64,000 nucleotides of DNA from the NCBI GenBank assembly GCA_026008535.1, contig BRKX01000006.1:2254501-2318500 (forward strand). Direction: 5' to 3'. Positions 42,495 through 54,899 of this stretch are shown piece by piece (position 1 is the stretch's first letter; the number at the start of each line of letters is the position of its first letter). The position numbers and the translations under genes were made by a program. The notes beneath the pieces were generated by a model that saw nothing but the letters and a program-made list of their open reading frames with translations, did no database searches and had not been told where the DNA came from. The stretch is from Perilla frutescens (Eukaryota; Streptophyta; Magnoliopsida; Lamiales; Lamiaceae).

Positions 42495-45400
42495 CTAGGC
42501 CTTAACACCTTTGGTCGAAGCCTTCTTTTCATTCTCAGCATCACCTTCATCCTCTTCCTCATCAGCATCAGCTAATTTTGTGAGCTCCTCCTGAATCATG
42601 AGCTTTATTGATGATTTTCTTGGTGTGAGGTCCGTATTGAATCGCTCGGCTGAAAAGGTAGCGAGGAGTGTATGATATAAACAAAAAATATAGACTAATA
42701 ACCAAGAAGCACAACGCTTAATATATCAGACAATACAGATATGCAATGTATTAGTATAAAAGGGCCCACAAGCATTTTGAACATTCTCTTCTCCCCTACT
42801 GCTAAAATGTAGAAAAGTAAAATACAAAACAAAAGAATTTAGAATGACTTTTGTAGGACTTGTCCTGGTTGGGTCAAAGAGAGCAAGAAAATATATAGAA
42901 TAAATAAGACCTGCAGAAATAGGACCACACTCATAACTAAATATACGCCAGGCCACCCCCCAACCCCCCCACCCCCAAAAAAAAAAGGAAAAAAAATTAA
43001 CATCCTCCCTATGTACCATGTAAATTATAAAAGAAAACTACAACTCTGTCTAGGTCAACCCCTGGCCTTAAAATTGGCATCGTAATTTTAAGAGATATGA
43101 GGAAGGAAACACTGGAGGTCCAGGAAGAGTAAAACACATATTACTTGCCAGCTAGGAAAATAAATTAAGGGAAAACTTACCAAGTAGCTTCAGAATGTCA
43201 GTGAAGGTAGCCTGAAAAAAATAATTATAATGAGTGTTAAAACCGCAACAAAATATAGAGATATTGAAGGAACTAGATGATAGTAAAAAAAGAAAAAAGA
43301 AAAATGTTCATCATACTTCAACATTTTCACACTTCCGGCTGATGCAAAGATCATGCATGGCCAAGTTACAATTGGCAACTATGATAGCATTCGAAGGTAA
43401 GGACCATATAACCAACTATAAGCATTCAGAGGTAGAGTGCCTATTACAAAGCATGGTAGTGTAAAATAAATTCAAATATCTACCCTTAGCTCTTCTAGAT
43501 GACCCAAAGGCCTTGAGAAAGTGTTTCAGAGACTAACCGTATTGAAATCGACCTCTTTAAGAATTTCACAAATCACATTTCTGAGTTTATCATTGCTGGG
43601 CTTTAATTTTTCCTCCTTGAGCTTATCTTTGACTTTGAGAACCTTCTTTCCTGCATTTGAACCCAAATAAAAACCACCATCAGGATCTGATTGCCAATTA
43701 ATGGACATAAGGTAATAAAAAGGGGGCTAATTCAAAGTACAATTACAACAAAACATCCAGTTAGAGATTTTGAAACTCAGCGTGGTTCAAAAAATGGGAG
43801 AAATAAATAATTCTCACCGGGGCTCTCCTTTAGTGCAGCTTTCTTCAGAACTGGCGACTTTATGTCTGATTCATCTTTCTTCTTACTAGAAGATTTCTTA
43901 TCACTAGTATTACTATTGCCTTTAGATTTGGCAGTAGCTTTTTTCGGTGGGGGGCTGGCCTTCTTAGAAATTGCTTTTTTCTGGGTTTTGGCTTTATCAT
44001 CAGATCCTTTCTTTGCAGAAGACTTTGCTGATCCTTGCTTCTGTTTTCCTTTGTCATCATCAGATTCCTTCTCAGATTCACTTTCTTTCTCCTCACTCAC
44101 AGCCTGTTCGGACATCTCATCCTCAGATCTTTCTGCAATACCATTCACACCTTCCTCTTTCTCTTCCCCCGATTCATCCTCTGACTCAGGAGGTGAGCTT
44201 GTCTCACCACCCTTTTTAGATGCACTGCCTGTTTTCTTTACACTCTGAAAATAACCGACACAATATCAGGCAAATGATGCATGTATTCAGAATCTCCACT
44301 ATTGTTTTCTAACAAGAACTTCGAAATTGTTACCAACTTGATTTCTTTTTACCAATCTAATTTCACATTCAGTTGCAGATTAGCAGATGTCTGAACTGGT
44401 GAGTACCTTCCTTCTCTTCCTTATATTCATTCTTTGGCTCAGTCAGTTAATTTCTCTTGCACTCTCTCCCTCTAAACCTTCTTCAACTTTGATCAGGTAG
44501 ATTGAGAATGTGCATACCAATGAGAGACATAACCCTCAAGCCAACCCCATATACATCATCTGGGTATGAAATTTGCTGAAGTGCAAAGAGCCAAAATGAA
44601 AGAAGGGAAAGAAAAGGTGGTGGTGGTGTTGGCCTCAGTTTGCCCTTCAATTTTTGGTTTATTATGTTTGTCATTTTTTTAAAACCGATGGTTTCAGAAC
44701 CACTTAAGCCATTCCTTTCTCATTTTTAATTACTCTATGGACCAATACAAAAGAAAATTTATACAATTGATTTATACACATTAGCCGAAGTGGGAGCTAA
44801 AAACCCGAATAGTCCCTTAGAACAAAATTAAGAATGTGTTTCTTTGTGTGCATGTAGAGACATATGAAGTTTCTATGAACATATGCTGCAGGATGATTTT
44901 TTTCGAAGTTTTAAGCTACAGAATGTTAGTGAAGGTTTAGCTCCCTCTCACGCCGCAGCTCAATAAAATTAGATGTTAATATAGAACTTCAGCCTCATAC
45001 AGAACACAGTAAGATCACATTCTATAGAACCTAATCAAATCCCCATAACAAGTTACCTTAGTGTGCGCCCGATTTATTTTATTAAAAAAATTAGCTCATA
45101 CGGATTGTAATAAAGCTCCAGACATTGTATAAGTATACTAGTATCTTGTTAAAATATAGTCAAGAGAATATCAAATAAATTTTTAGCTTTCGTTAAAGAA
45201 TTCAATTTCAAAGAAAATTTCAGGGAGCAAACAATTAAATTAAATAACCAGAAAAGATACCTTAGCTGAGCCTTTTGATGGCGTACTATTCCCAGACGAT
45301 TTGCTTACCCTCTTTCTCTTTTTGCCCTTACTTGACTGATCCTTATAAATGAAATACACGCAAATCGGTGTTGGAAGAGATTCACAGAGAAGTAAGAAAC

Positions 45401-48400
45401 CAAAAAAAAAAAATACATAAAAAAATAAACTCAGTTAGAACCTGCTCTTTATCAGCAAGTAACTCAGAGGTTGTTGCATGAGGCTCCACCAAAAATTCTA
45501 CCAACTTAGCAATAATATCTTCCTGAGAACGCAATAGCAGAAATTCAGAAACAATCCATTGCAAGCAAAGCAGTATAGATGCTTTATTGTATGTCAATAC
45601 AATTTTGCAGGGTTTGCCAATGTTTTAATAATGATAAACAAGAACAACAAATATTAAAAAATCATAATATTTAGACCAGGTAAAGGGACAGAAAATAGTC
45701 AACCTCAAGTAATAACTTTGATCCTATACTTGGATCTTAAGAGATATAAACAAACCTTCCTCGTATTAGCCTTGGAGATGGGTATATCAAGAACATCACA
45801 GAACTCCACCAGTTTCTCTTTCACACACTTGTCGAGTTTCTCTTTGACTTTAACCATTTGCTTTTCCTGAGAGTTGAGACATATTCATATGGAAAACATA
45901 AAGCTCAACATCTCAAGGGAAGCAAAAGAGTCATGTAAAATTAAACAGAACTCACTAATGAGTTTCATTTCACCTCATTATCATTCCAAACAAATCCAGA
46001 GAACCTCGATATGTTAGCCTTGACTTGAGCAGCCTGCATAAACCAGAAAAGTACAAAATCAAAAAAAATAATTCTAATTTTGTTAACAAAGTGACAGTTG
46101 AACCAACCAATGCAGACCAACATTGTAATACTTGCCAAAGATCTAATATCAACTTGTCAGGTGCAAGAATACACTGACTTACTTTTATTAAGCAAACTTA
46201 CAGGGAATGGACAAAGATGGGTGTACATCTTTTTAAACGGAGTTTCAAAACCAACAGGAATAAGAAAAACTAACTTTTGAGGGCAGCAAGAAGTGAAAAC
46301 ATGAAATATACACCCTCATGGATGAATTTATAGTTGATGAGATGTATTACTATTTACTCCTGTAGACTCTTATAGAGTTCAAAACAAATTCTTGAAAACA
46401 GCACTTGAGAATAAAATGCCACATAAAATTAGGAAAGCACCAGAAGTTCTAGCAGAATGGATATGCTTTTTAACTCCAAAACTCGTGGCCTGAAATGCAG
46501 TTCACAAGCAGATACAGCTTAACCTAAAATTCCCAAATAGGACTTTTAAGAAGATTCATCTAATCAGTAACGAGAGACAACCATGAAACTAAGTGATGTG
46601 AAGCTTAAATCTCGAATAAGGTAAGATAGAACTCTAAAAGCATTACCTTTCCTCTTCTTCCAAAAAGAATTGTATGTAGTAACTTGAAAGTATCCTCAGT
46701 TTTCTTTCTTGATAACTTATATGCCACTGCAGCTCAGACATGAGACCAATTTCAATATTAGATGACAACAGCTGGACATCAGTTTGATATACCATAAACA
46801 ATATATTTTTTAACAGAAAGCCAACATTTACAGTACTTAAATAATGAACAAGATTGGCCAGATCTACCACAAACAAATGGCTGCACTTCTTTCACATATA
46901 GACCCAAAAGGACATAAATAAATTAGTATTTCATATTTGCAATTCAAGCTTATAACTTCAGCATCTCCGGATGTACTATTTGCTTAATCAAATACAACAA
47001 CCATCACACAGCTTGAGCTCAAAAGTAGAGTTTGGAGAATAAAAGGTGATAACTCCCAACATACCATACACTCACAGGGTTGCAATTATTCCAAGGTATC
47101 CCAGATATTTCAATATATCATTTATCATTTTAATTTATGGTTTCAAATTCTATCGTGACAATTTATTTGATGGATTAGCATTCAGCTATTACTGTATTAA
47201 AAGAGTTGTTGATAGACTTTCAATTTCCTATCTCGTCAATTCTAGTTAAGAACAGCTAAAACAAAACCAGAAGCAAGTTCCTATGTTGGAATGCAAACAC
47301 AACAGATAAGCATTTCAAATAGGAGTCAGATCTCATTATTCATCAGAGGCTAGTCCTTATAACCACTATCGCCTCAAATACCTTGGACAAAGTTTATACA
47401 AGATGTCCAAAAGATAATAACTTGGGCATGTCCTGGTCTGTAACTACCACAATTTTGCAAGTGGCAGAGACACAGTGTTGAACCATAAGAAGATGGTTCA
47501 GAAAGGATATAGCATAAGGAAATTATTGCTCGAAATAGAATAACAAAAAGGGGGGGGGGGATATGAGCCTGAAACAATTTGCCACCAACTCACTACAGTA
47601 AGAAAACAAAAGGCCGCATCATCATGAAAAATACATACGAGATCTAGTAATAGGAGTGACTTTTATGCATCTTTCGGTATGTGTAGAATAAAATAAACCT
47701 TTACGCCCTGTATTTATATTTCCTCAAAAAGTTAGTAGCATGCCCCAACTTAATTTTACTAACCCCAGAGCTCAAGTAAAAAGAAATATACAAGACATTT
47801 CAGCAAATAGATGCATCAGAACAATGGAGGTCATAGCACAAATTGCAAAACAAAAAATAATTATGAGCAACCATGCATGAAACAGAACTGCAAGGAAATA
47901 TACCATTCGGGATATCTTTCAGCGCAGTTCCACGACCCTGAAAGCAAATTAAGCTAATTTGTCAAAATCTAACCTTCTAACAAGATTTCAGTTTTGTATC
48001 ATACATCCAGTACAACTTTTCTGACAAAGGAGAAGACACGAAATTGGAAACATAATAGTAGCACCTTGGCAATATGGAACTCCTTAGCTGAGTCCTTCTC
48101 GATTATGGCAACCAACCTTTCCACGGATTTCCGCTCACGAACAGGACGATCAAATGTAAAAGCTGCAGGGGTTTCCGGCTCTTTGTCCTTTTTATCAACT
48201 GAGGCTGTTGTCTTCTCCTCCTTTGTATCTGATGATGTTTTAGGCTCTTTTGCCTTTTTTTCATTTGGGGTTCTTGATTTTTTCTCCTCTTTTTCTTTAG
48301 AAATCTTTTTATTATTTTTTTTCAGTCCAGCACTACTTTTTGTTCTTGAACGTTTCTTAGATCCTTTCACCTTGCTAGGCTCCTGTTGATTTTCTTCGTC

Positions 48401-48982
48401 CTCTTTCACTCCTTCCTCCTCCTCTTCAAGCTTATCCTCTGCTGTATTATCGGTTTCCCCCTCAGCACTTTCCTCCATTTCCTTATTCTCAATCTCCTCT
48501 TTTTCCACTTCTGCCGCAGTTCCTTCCTTTCCTCCGTCCGCTTCAGTTTCTCGCTTTTCTCCGTCCAATACAGTTTCTTGCTTTTCTCCACCCGATACAG
48601 TTTCTTGCTTTTCTCCATCTACTTCAGTTTCTTGCTTTCCTTCATCTGCTTCAGTTTCTTGCATTTCTCCATCTGCTTCAGTTTCTTGCATTTCTCCATC
48701 GGCTTCAGTTTCTTGCTTTTCTCTGTCCACGGCCCTTTCTTCTTTTACCTCTTCTTTAGCATCCTTTTCATCAATTTCCTTGCTCTTGCTGACTTCATCT
48801 TTGTCCACATCCATGTTTTGAGCCTCACCCTTCACATCATCTCGTTTATCTACTTCCATTCCTTCTGCACCATCATGCTGCTCCCCTTTATTATCCATAA
48901 CTGTCTCAGCTTTACCCACCACCTCAGCATTCCCATTTGCAACAGTCTCGGGCTTCTCAGACACCGCATCTCCCTCACCCAT
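42495..48982 (-). CDS. DEK: DEK-type chromatin protein (SAP-like core, DEK C-terminal domain)
   Basis: Eleven coding exons join in frame on the minus strand: 48065-48982, 47904-47937, 46647-46726, 45974-46033, 45756-45866, 45442-45522, 45261-45341, 43818-44244, 43538-43650, 43181-43211, 42495-42649 (about 696 aa). Residues 1-280 are Glu/Lys-rich and disordered, with a 9-residue tandem repeat at about 88-150. The conserved core (about 284-422) includes RPVRERKSVERLV, GRGTALKDIPNVAYKLS, LLHTILFGRR and a SAP-like helix pair ending AKLVEFLVEP. Then comes a Lys/Ser-rich acidic linker. The DEK C-terminal domain (about 615-675) has NDKLRNVICEILKEVDFNT, SSIKLMIQEEL. DEK proteins are abundant nuclear architectural factors that bind DNA and histones and act on transcription and topology. 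Very small exons (34, 31 nt) are typical of plant DEK genes. Nearest Arabidopsis types are DEK3/DEK4. Confidence 0.9.
46727..47903 (-). other. Long intron 2 of the DEK gene
   Basis: A 1.18-kb intron between exons of 34 and 80 nt. It contains a G-run of about ten bases near 47551. No transposon or exon-like sequence is visible inside it. Intron 7 (44245-45260) is similarly long and empty. Confidence 0.6.
48532..48720 (-). repeat. 27-bp coding minisatellite in DEK exon 1
   Basis: About seven head-to-tail 27-base units encode QETEADGEM, QETEADGEM, QETEADEGK, QETEVDGEK, QETVSGGEK, QETVLDGEK and RETEADGGK. The first two protein units are identical, so expansion is recent at that edge. Every unit keeps the frame and the acidic character. 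Confidence 0.9.
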
Positions 48983-49035
48983 AACAGCTAAAACTCAAGC
49001 GTGAGAGTTCAAAAAAGCCCTCTTTGCCTCAGCAC

Positions 49036-49560
49036 GCTGCATAAAAATTAAAAATCATATTTTGTTATACCATCGTCACAGCCTTCATTCAGGAATAGAT
49101 AAAAATACTGGCAATTAATCAATAATAAGAATGACAGAACATGCTACGACCAGGACGATTAGAATGACAAAAACCCCTTGAATTCACAAACATTTACCCC
49201 TAAACACAGTGTACATCGTGAAGCATAAAGGCCCGCTTTCAATCACAGAAATTAACATGCCCTAACAAGATCTACAGGATCATTAACACCGTAACTAGCT
49301 AATCAAAACTTACAGAAATAGAAAAACCGCATTTAACACGATTGAATTCTTCAAACACCACACAAAAACCCTAACCTCCAAAGTTGCTAAATTCACCATT
49401 AAATAAACTAACTGAAAAAACAGATTGCGGTTACCCAAACTTAAGAGAGTTATAGAAAACGAGCCGAATTAAGTTAAGAACTTACAGAGATTCACGCTGA
49501 ATTTGAAGATGCGAGAGCTTCTTCGGAAGCTCACACTATCACACTGAAACGATTTTTACA
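49036..49560 (-). other. Non-coding first exon and leader intron of DEK
   Basis: On the minus strand a donor (CTCT|GTAAGT) at 49486/49485 and an acceptor (ATGCAG|CGTGC) at 49037/49036 remove a 449-base intron that ends 53 bases before the start codon. The upstream exon begins near the CT-rich DNA at about 49560-49600 (GA on the + strand), a typical plant transcription start region. Confidence 0.55.
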
Positions 49561-50366
49561 GGTATTTCTTCTCTCTCCCTCTCTCCTCTCTCTCTCTCTC
49601 TAAAATTTCTGTTTGGGGGTTGGCCTTTTATATGGCGGACACCAAATTCGGATTTTAAATCCAGTTTAATGCCATGTCGGATCGTGGAACCAGACACTCG
49701 GCGGGATTCTAAAACTTGACATGATTAACGGCTGAGATCAGTTTCGGTAGAAATGGACGGATGAGATTTCATATTCATTTGAATGTGCTTTGTTGAGCTG
49801 ATCCGGATTCGGTTGACCTGCAGTAACTGTTATTTCCTCTTCTATCGGGCCTACATTCATGCAGCCCGGCCCATTATTATACTGATTAAGGCCTTGTTTG
49901 TTTTTATTTCCAACATTCGGTTTTCAGTTTTCACTATTTTCAATTTAATTTACGACGTGTATTAGTTTTTGAAAAAATATAATAATTTTGTTATGATGAA
50001 TGGTTTAATATTTAGAATTAGTTTTTGAAAAAATATAATGATTTTGTTATGATGAATGGTTTAATATTTAGAATTACAGGCTTGGAAAATGGAAAAATGT
50101 TTGTTTGATTATATTTTCATTTTGAAATTTGTGGTTAAGATTAAAAGATAAATATTTGTGTAGTTATGATGAATTGATGAATATTTAAAGAATAGGTCCC
50201 ACTGTAATGATATATATATATATATATATATGATTGAATAGGTTATATAGGATTGTAAAAAGTAAAAACTGAAATTAAAAATGAGTAAAACAAACGAGTG
50301 TTTTGAATAGTGAAAAGTGAGAAATTTCCATTTGGAAATGAAAATAAACAAGCCCCAAATATTCAG
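49561..50366. other. DEK promoter side and AT-rich intergenic DNA
   Basis: A GA/CT microsatellite at about 49566-49602 flanks the presumed DEK transcription start. A tandem pair is listed separately, and (AT)n occurs at 50211-50231. No gene seen. Confidence 0.45.
49963..50082. repeat. Tandem duplication, 60-bp unit, two copies
   Basis: TTAGTTTTTGAAAAAATATA occurs twice 60 bases apart, each followed by ATTTTGTTATGATGAATGGT and TTAATATTTAGAATTA. Only one base differs within the core. Confidence 0.85.
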
Positions 50367-51063
50367 GAGAATTATCAATTCGAGGTCAGAAAAAATATTA
50401 TTTATCGATATAGATCCTGAAAGATGAATTATATCTATTCAATACTTGAAAGATCTAAAACCGTCGATTTAAGGCTCCAATGTTTGACATCGTTAAAACT
50501 CCATCCAACAAAACCTTCTTCACGCGTGACATTCTTTACAATTAAATTAACCACAAATGTATACAGATTTACATTAATTAATTAAATTAAGTAGAAAAAT
50601 AGTTCAATCTAAAATTATAAAATTAATTGAAATAAGCAGAAAATAGTTAAATTTTAAATTATAAACTTAATTGAAATACGTAGAAAAATAGTTCAATTTT
50701 GAATTATGAAATGAAAGACATGATCTGTTAAATGTAAGAGCAGAGAACAAAAAAAAAACGAGTTGAAACTAGAAAGAAACACATTTCATAACTAAGAATA
50801 TAACTTTTTTTTGTTAATTCAATTCATTAATGTAGTCTTGTGTAAGTTCACATTTAAGTTAATTGTAAAGAATATTATGTGTCAACATTCCATTAATATT
50901 TAACAGCTATACTAACTTCTATTAGATGGAGTTGTAATGGTGTTAAATCATGGAGTCTTAAATTGATAATTTTAAATCTTTTAAATCTTGAATCAATAAA
51001 ATTCATCTTTCAATATTATATCGATAAATTATCTATCTTTCGGACCTTAGAATTATAATTCTC
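50367..51063. mobile_element. Fold-back element, GAGAATTAT ends, long copy
   Basis: The left arm (GAGAATTATCAATTCGAGG, ATTTATCGATATAGATCC, AAAGATGAATTATATCTATT) is mirrored by the right arm (AATAAAATTCATCTTTCAAT, TATATCGATAAATTATCT, GACCTTAGAATTATAATTCTC). The element is 697 bp, over twice the length of its relative at 5548-5854, with unrelated AT-rich sequence in the centre. Non-coding. Confidence 0.65.
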
Positions 51064-51905
51064 CAAATGTTTGTGATAAGAAGCCTAATTTTTTGTTGGG
51101 TTTAAACGAAATATTCATCCATAGCATTACGTGACACTGCAAAAATTGAAACACAATAGATCTTTTGATGATAAGAACTGTGATATGAACTTATAAATGC
51201 ACATTATTAAAACTCATTTTATTACCTATTGTTCCTCATTTATAATTACCCATTTTGAAGTATATTTTGGTTTGATTCCCCCAATTACTTTTTTCGGTAG
51301 TGTTTCACTTCAGTAATACACATCATAAATGCTAATAATTTTATCAAACACAACATAATAATTAATACGCATGACATGCATTGATGATAGTAAAATACGA
51401 TATGTAACACAAAGCCCTAAATACCATATTCTAAATGACAACATCGTACCGCAAAAATTCTATCATCAATACACTATATATATATATACACACACACGTA
51501 TACACCATTTTATTTGACATCCACTCGAATCAACGATGGTATGAAGTTGGAATTCTATGATAACAAAATTTGTCCAAATTTTCTAGATACATTAGCTTTA
51601 TAATTAACTCTAAATCTTCAACTTCCCTTCAACTGTTTCCAAGTGAGAAAAATCCATAAAATCAAAATTCACTTATAACAAATTCCTTTCGAACAACCAT
51701 AAAATCAAAATTCACTTAACTGTTTTTTTTCCTCCTCTTTTTAAGTTAAATTCAAACCAAAATATTCTTTAATTTCCCCACAATATTAACAAAAGAGTGT
51801 AAAAAAAATTACATAAGGAATTAACAATCAACTAATATATTCATGAAATAAATTAAACAAGCAATTTCAATTTATAGCAAAAGTGAAAATCAAGAAGTAG
51901 CAATT
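51064..51905. other. AT-rich intergenic DNA, 3' flank of the membrane-protein gene
   Basis: No gene. A short (TA)n(CA)n tract lies at 51475-51497. The last 200 bases should contain the 3' UTR of the leftward gene that ends at 51906. Confidence 0.45.
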
Positions 51906-52502
51906 TCACCCCGTCACAGAATGTCTAATTGAACCCATTGAAATATCAATTTCAATTAAATTATCCTCTCCTCCAACATCATTCATATCTGAGAGAAATT
52001 CATCAAGATCTTGTTGTTGCAAAACAGATTGTGGCAGCAAATTCAGCAATTCTTCCTCCAAATTATGTCTCTCATTCTCTTTCAAACTCACCCCTTGATC
52101 CAACAAGGGTATTTCAATTAGGTAGTCTTCTTCCACATCCTCTAATGTCATTTTCTCCTCGTCCACAAATATCGAATCGGGCTCGAACGAGCTTCTGATG
52201 ATCGTGCAATCTCGAGGCCCGTGATCAAGAACATTGCTATCTCCACTCTGCACCCTTTTCTTCGTGGAAGCATCTTGTTCATGCAGTTGTACCACTCTTT
52301 CATGTTCATGGCTAGTCATTTTCTTGCATGCAAAAAATATGTTCAAAAATAGGAAAAAAGAGACAACTAATTCGGAGAAAATAGGCAGGGAAGAAGAGAT
52401 TTGGACATAGAAAGTTGAGAGAAGTGCTGCAAATAGCAGGGAGGCTCGAAATAAACTAATTATGATCGGTGTAAGAGAAGAATGATAGATCATTTTTCTC
52501 AA
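51906..52502 (-). CDS. Unknown plant membrane protein, 198 aa
   Basis: Single open frame of 198 codons. Residues about 10-30 (PIIISLFRASLLFAALLSTF) and 38-58 (SLPIFSELVVSFFLFLNIFF) are two hydrophobic helices. The rest is a soluble acidic tail with repeated Leu/Glu/Asp (DYLIEIPLL, EEELLNLLP, DEFLSDMND) and a C-terminal NLIEIDISMGSIRHS. The tail looks like conserved short linear motifs rather than a folded enzyme. I do not recognise a named family, though the closing I-E-I-D-I-S-x-G-S-I motif gives the impression of an uncharacterised plant family. An internal Met at residue 62 is a possible second start but would remove both helices. Codon use and GC exceed the flanks, supporting a real gene. 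Confidence 0.65.
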   Translation of the reverse strand: MRKMIYHSSLTPIIISLFRASLLFAALLSTFYVQISSSLPIFSELVVSFFLFLNIFFACKKMTSHEHERVVQLHEQDASTKKRVQSGDSNVLDHGPRDCTIIRSSFEPDSIFVDEEKMTLEDVEEDYLIEIPLLDQGVSLKENERHNLEEELLNLLPQSVLQQQDLDEFLSDMNDVGGEDNLIEIDISMGSIRHSVTG

Positions 52503-53085
52503 GAAATAAGGAAAAATTTAATAAACTTGAATAATGAATTTTCAGTCATTTGAGAGTTCAAGAAATTGATGGATGATCATTTTTTTTTTCAAGAAATTGA
52601 AGGGTTAATTAAAAAGGGAATAAAAAGAAAAACTACTTCTTCAATATCCCACTCAGACTTACCAATTTCTTGAGCTTCAATTCATAAAAGCTGCAAATGT
52701 TTCTGTTACTGAAAATATGGGATTTTATGCCTTTAGAAAAAATATATGGTGTGTTTGTTCTGATTCTGCAAAGAAGATTGGATACAGATATAGAAACTTA
52801 TAAGCAATATAATATATTTATTTATTTATTTGCTGTTGATTTCATATTTTCATAGTATATATGGTAAAGAAATAGAGTGAATAATAATGAGTAATGATGT
52901 CCCATTTTTGTTTGTCTCCAACTAGGATTGCCAGATTCATTATAATGTTGTCACTTCTTCCAATTTGTAATGATGTATGTCTCCCCACTCTTATAAAACC
53001 ACATTATTTTATGCTGTAAAATTTGGTTAAAATGCCAAATATTGTCTTCAATTCTTGAAAGTCAAACCAAATAGCTCAAAATCTG
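52503..53085 (-). other. Upstream region of the membrane-protein gene
   Basis: AT-rich DNA immediately 5' of the gene (read leftward). No clear TATA box could be chosen among many AT words, and no other gene is seen. Confidence 0.4.
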
Positions 53086-53402
53086 ACTCGTGTTCATTCA
53101 TTAAGAGCTCGTTTGAGTTCGATTCGATAAGCATAATAAATAAGTTTGAACATAATTTTGTGTTTGATAAGATTTAAAACTCGGCTCAAATTCAAGTTCT
53201 ATAAGTAAAAATCGAGCAAACTTGTGTAAAAATATCAAACTATTCGTGCTCGACTCGTGTTCGCCTCGATTAAAGTTCGTTTGAGTTTGACTTGATAGAT
53301 AATTAAACAAGCTATGACGTAAATTTTAAAGTTCGATACTATTTCAAATAAACTTGTACATATATATGTTCGACTTCGACTCGACTCATTTACAGACCTA
53401 TC
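53086..53402 (-). repeat. GAGTCGAGCTCGAA-type repeat, copy 3
   Basis: Read on the minus strand it starts AGGTCTGTAAATGAGTCGAG and continues TTATTTGAAATAGTATCGAA, ACGAGTCGAGCACGAATAGT, TTTGATATTTTTACACAAG, then ATCAAACACAAAATTATGTT. The order matches 604-800 and 19083-19480. Non-coding. Confidence 0.7.
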
Positions 53403-53793
53403 CATGAGGCTCTATAATTCTTTCTCAAATTTTAACGAATTGTGGTAGTACCAATTTTATTTGTAATATTTTTTTTATGGTATGGGGAAATCCACAGCCA
53501 TATATGTTAAGAGCTCACAAATTTATTTAAATTATAAAAAAATGATATGATTCGAAATTGAGATATTTGAATCAAGAAAATTCCTCCTACACCAAATTCA
53601 TGGCATTTTAACTAGTGTCAATAATCGATAATACCCACCTTATATGGAACTATAAACAATTCATTTTCTTTCTTCAGTCAAATCACAAGGCCAATTGCAC
53701 GCTGCATTTTAATTATATTGTTAAGATAGGGTAAATTTTATTTGTGAATTCAATTTTCTGTTTAGAGCCCAATAAATTTATAAAATATTATTA

Positions 53794-53825
<32 letters not shown>

Positions 53826-53985
53826 TTGCTATTTGAAATCATATTTTTTTCGATTCTAATAATTACAAAAATATCAACCCCTTTTTCCGTATCGAAATAA
53901 TTTCAAAATTGTCACCACTTTTTTAGTACAAAATAAATATCAATATTCAATACTTTTCACCATTAAATATAATACTTTTTTTTAA
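53403..53985. other. AT-rich intergenic DNA with (TA)n
   Basis: An (AT)n run of about 13 units at 53798-53824. No gene or element otherwise recognised. Confidence 0.5.
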
Positions 53986-54325
53986 GGAGGACTGTCAATT
54001 CATGACCCGAAAAACGGGTAATTTATCTATTCATGAAATATTGAAACTATCAATTCAAGACCCGAAAGATGAAAATTGTCAATTTAGGACCTAACAAGTC
54101 ACGAATTTTGATTTCTTTTGTTTTTTTAATTAATTTTAATAATTTATTTATTAGATTTAATAGACAATCAATAAATAAAATTTTGTTGAAACTTAATATA
54201 AAAATAAAAGGAAATCAAAATTCATAATTTTTGAAGTACTAGATTGAAAACTTCCATCTTTCGGATCCTTAATTGATAATTTCCAACTTTTCAGTTTGAA
54301 TCAATTCTTGAATTGATAATTCTTC
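53986..54325. mobile_element. Fold-back element related to 5548-5854
   Basis: The left arm (GACTGTCAATTCATGACCCG, TCAATTCAAGACCCGAAAGA, ATTGTCAATTTAGGACC) is mirrored by the right arm (TCTTTCGGATCCTTAATTGA, TCAATTCTTGAATTGATAAT). The two arms are about 120 bases each. Several (TCAATT..GGACC..GAAAGATG) words are repeated inside each arm. About 340 bp, non-coding. Confidence 0.6.
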
Positions 54326-54899
54326 TTCTTTATTTAACCATATAATTATGAAAATGTCACCGCCTTTTATATAAGTCTCAGGTTAAGAGATGTTCAAGTT
54401 AGATCTTTATTTGAGAGGTCATTCATTCATTTTCTTGTGCTTGAGTTTAAGAATTATCAATTGTTCGGACACAATTGATTCAAGAACCAGCTTTTCCTCA
54501 TACAAGTACAGACAGAAATCAAAGATTCAACTTTTTTCATAATCCAGAAACTCAAAATATGTTTTCTTGAATGCGACGGCAAAATAAATATACCACGGTA
54601 TGTCTGCTCATAGCAAACATCAGTCAATTCAATTTCTGGCCAAAAACTCAACAATGCAAAATATATGAAATCATTAGAGATAAACCTCAAGCATAATGTT
54701 TGCTAATGTGTTCTACCAGAGAGACAACTCCATCTGTTTGATCTCTCTTGAACAAAAGTCTGCAGCAGATACGAAAGCCCGACAGACGGAAAGGGAATAC
54801 AAAGAAGGCGAGGGCAATACGAACCGAGCAGAAGAGAACGAGGAATGATACAGCGCAGCATGCCATTGTCATCATATTCCAGTTGCAGAAGCCTTTATT

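Noticed and set aside
43862..44248. 128-codon frame on the + strand inside DEK exon 8, and similar ones at 48386-48991
   Set aside because: Antisense to Lys/Glu/Ser-rich coding sequence; Phe/Ser/Leu-rich translation is the expected mirror.
45756..45866. Suspected frameshift in DEK exon 5
   Set aside because: On re-reading the bases the exon is 111 nt and stays in frame (DIPISKANTRK is intact).
54687..54875. 62-codon minus frame next to the cysteine-synthase remnant as its last exon
   Set aside because: Its Cys/Phe/Leu-rich translation does not match the expected C-terminus of that enzyme family.
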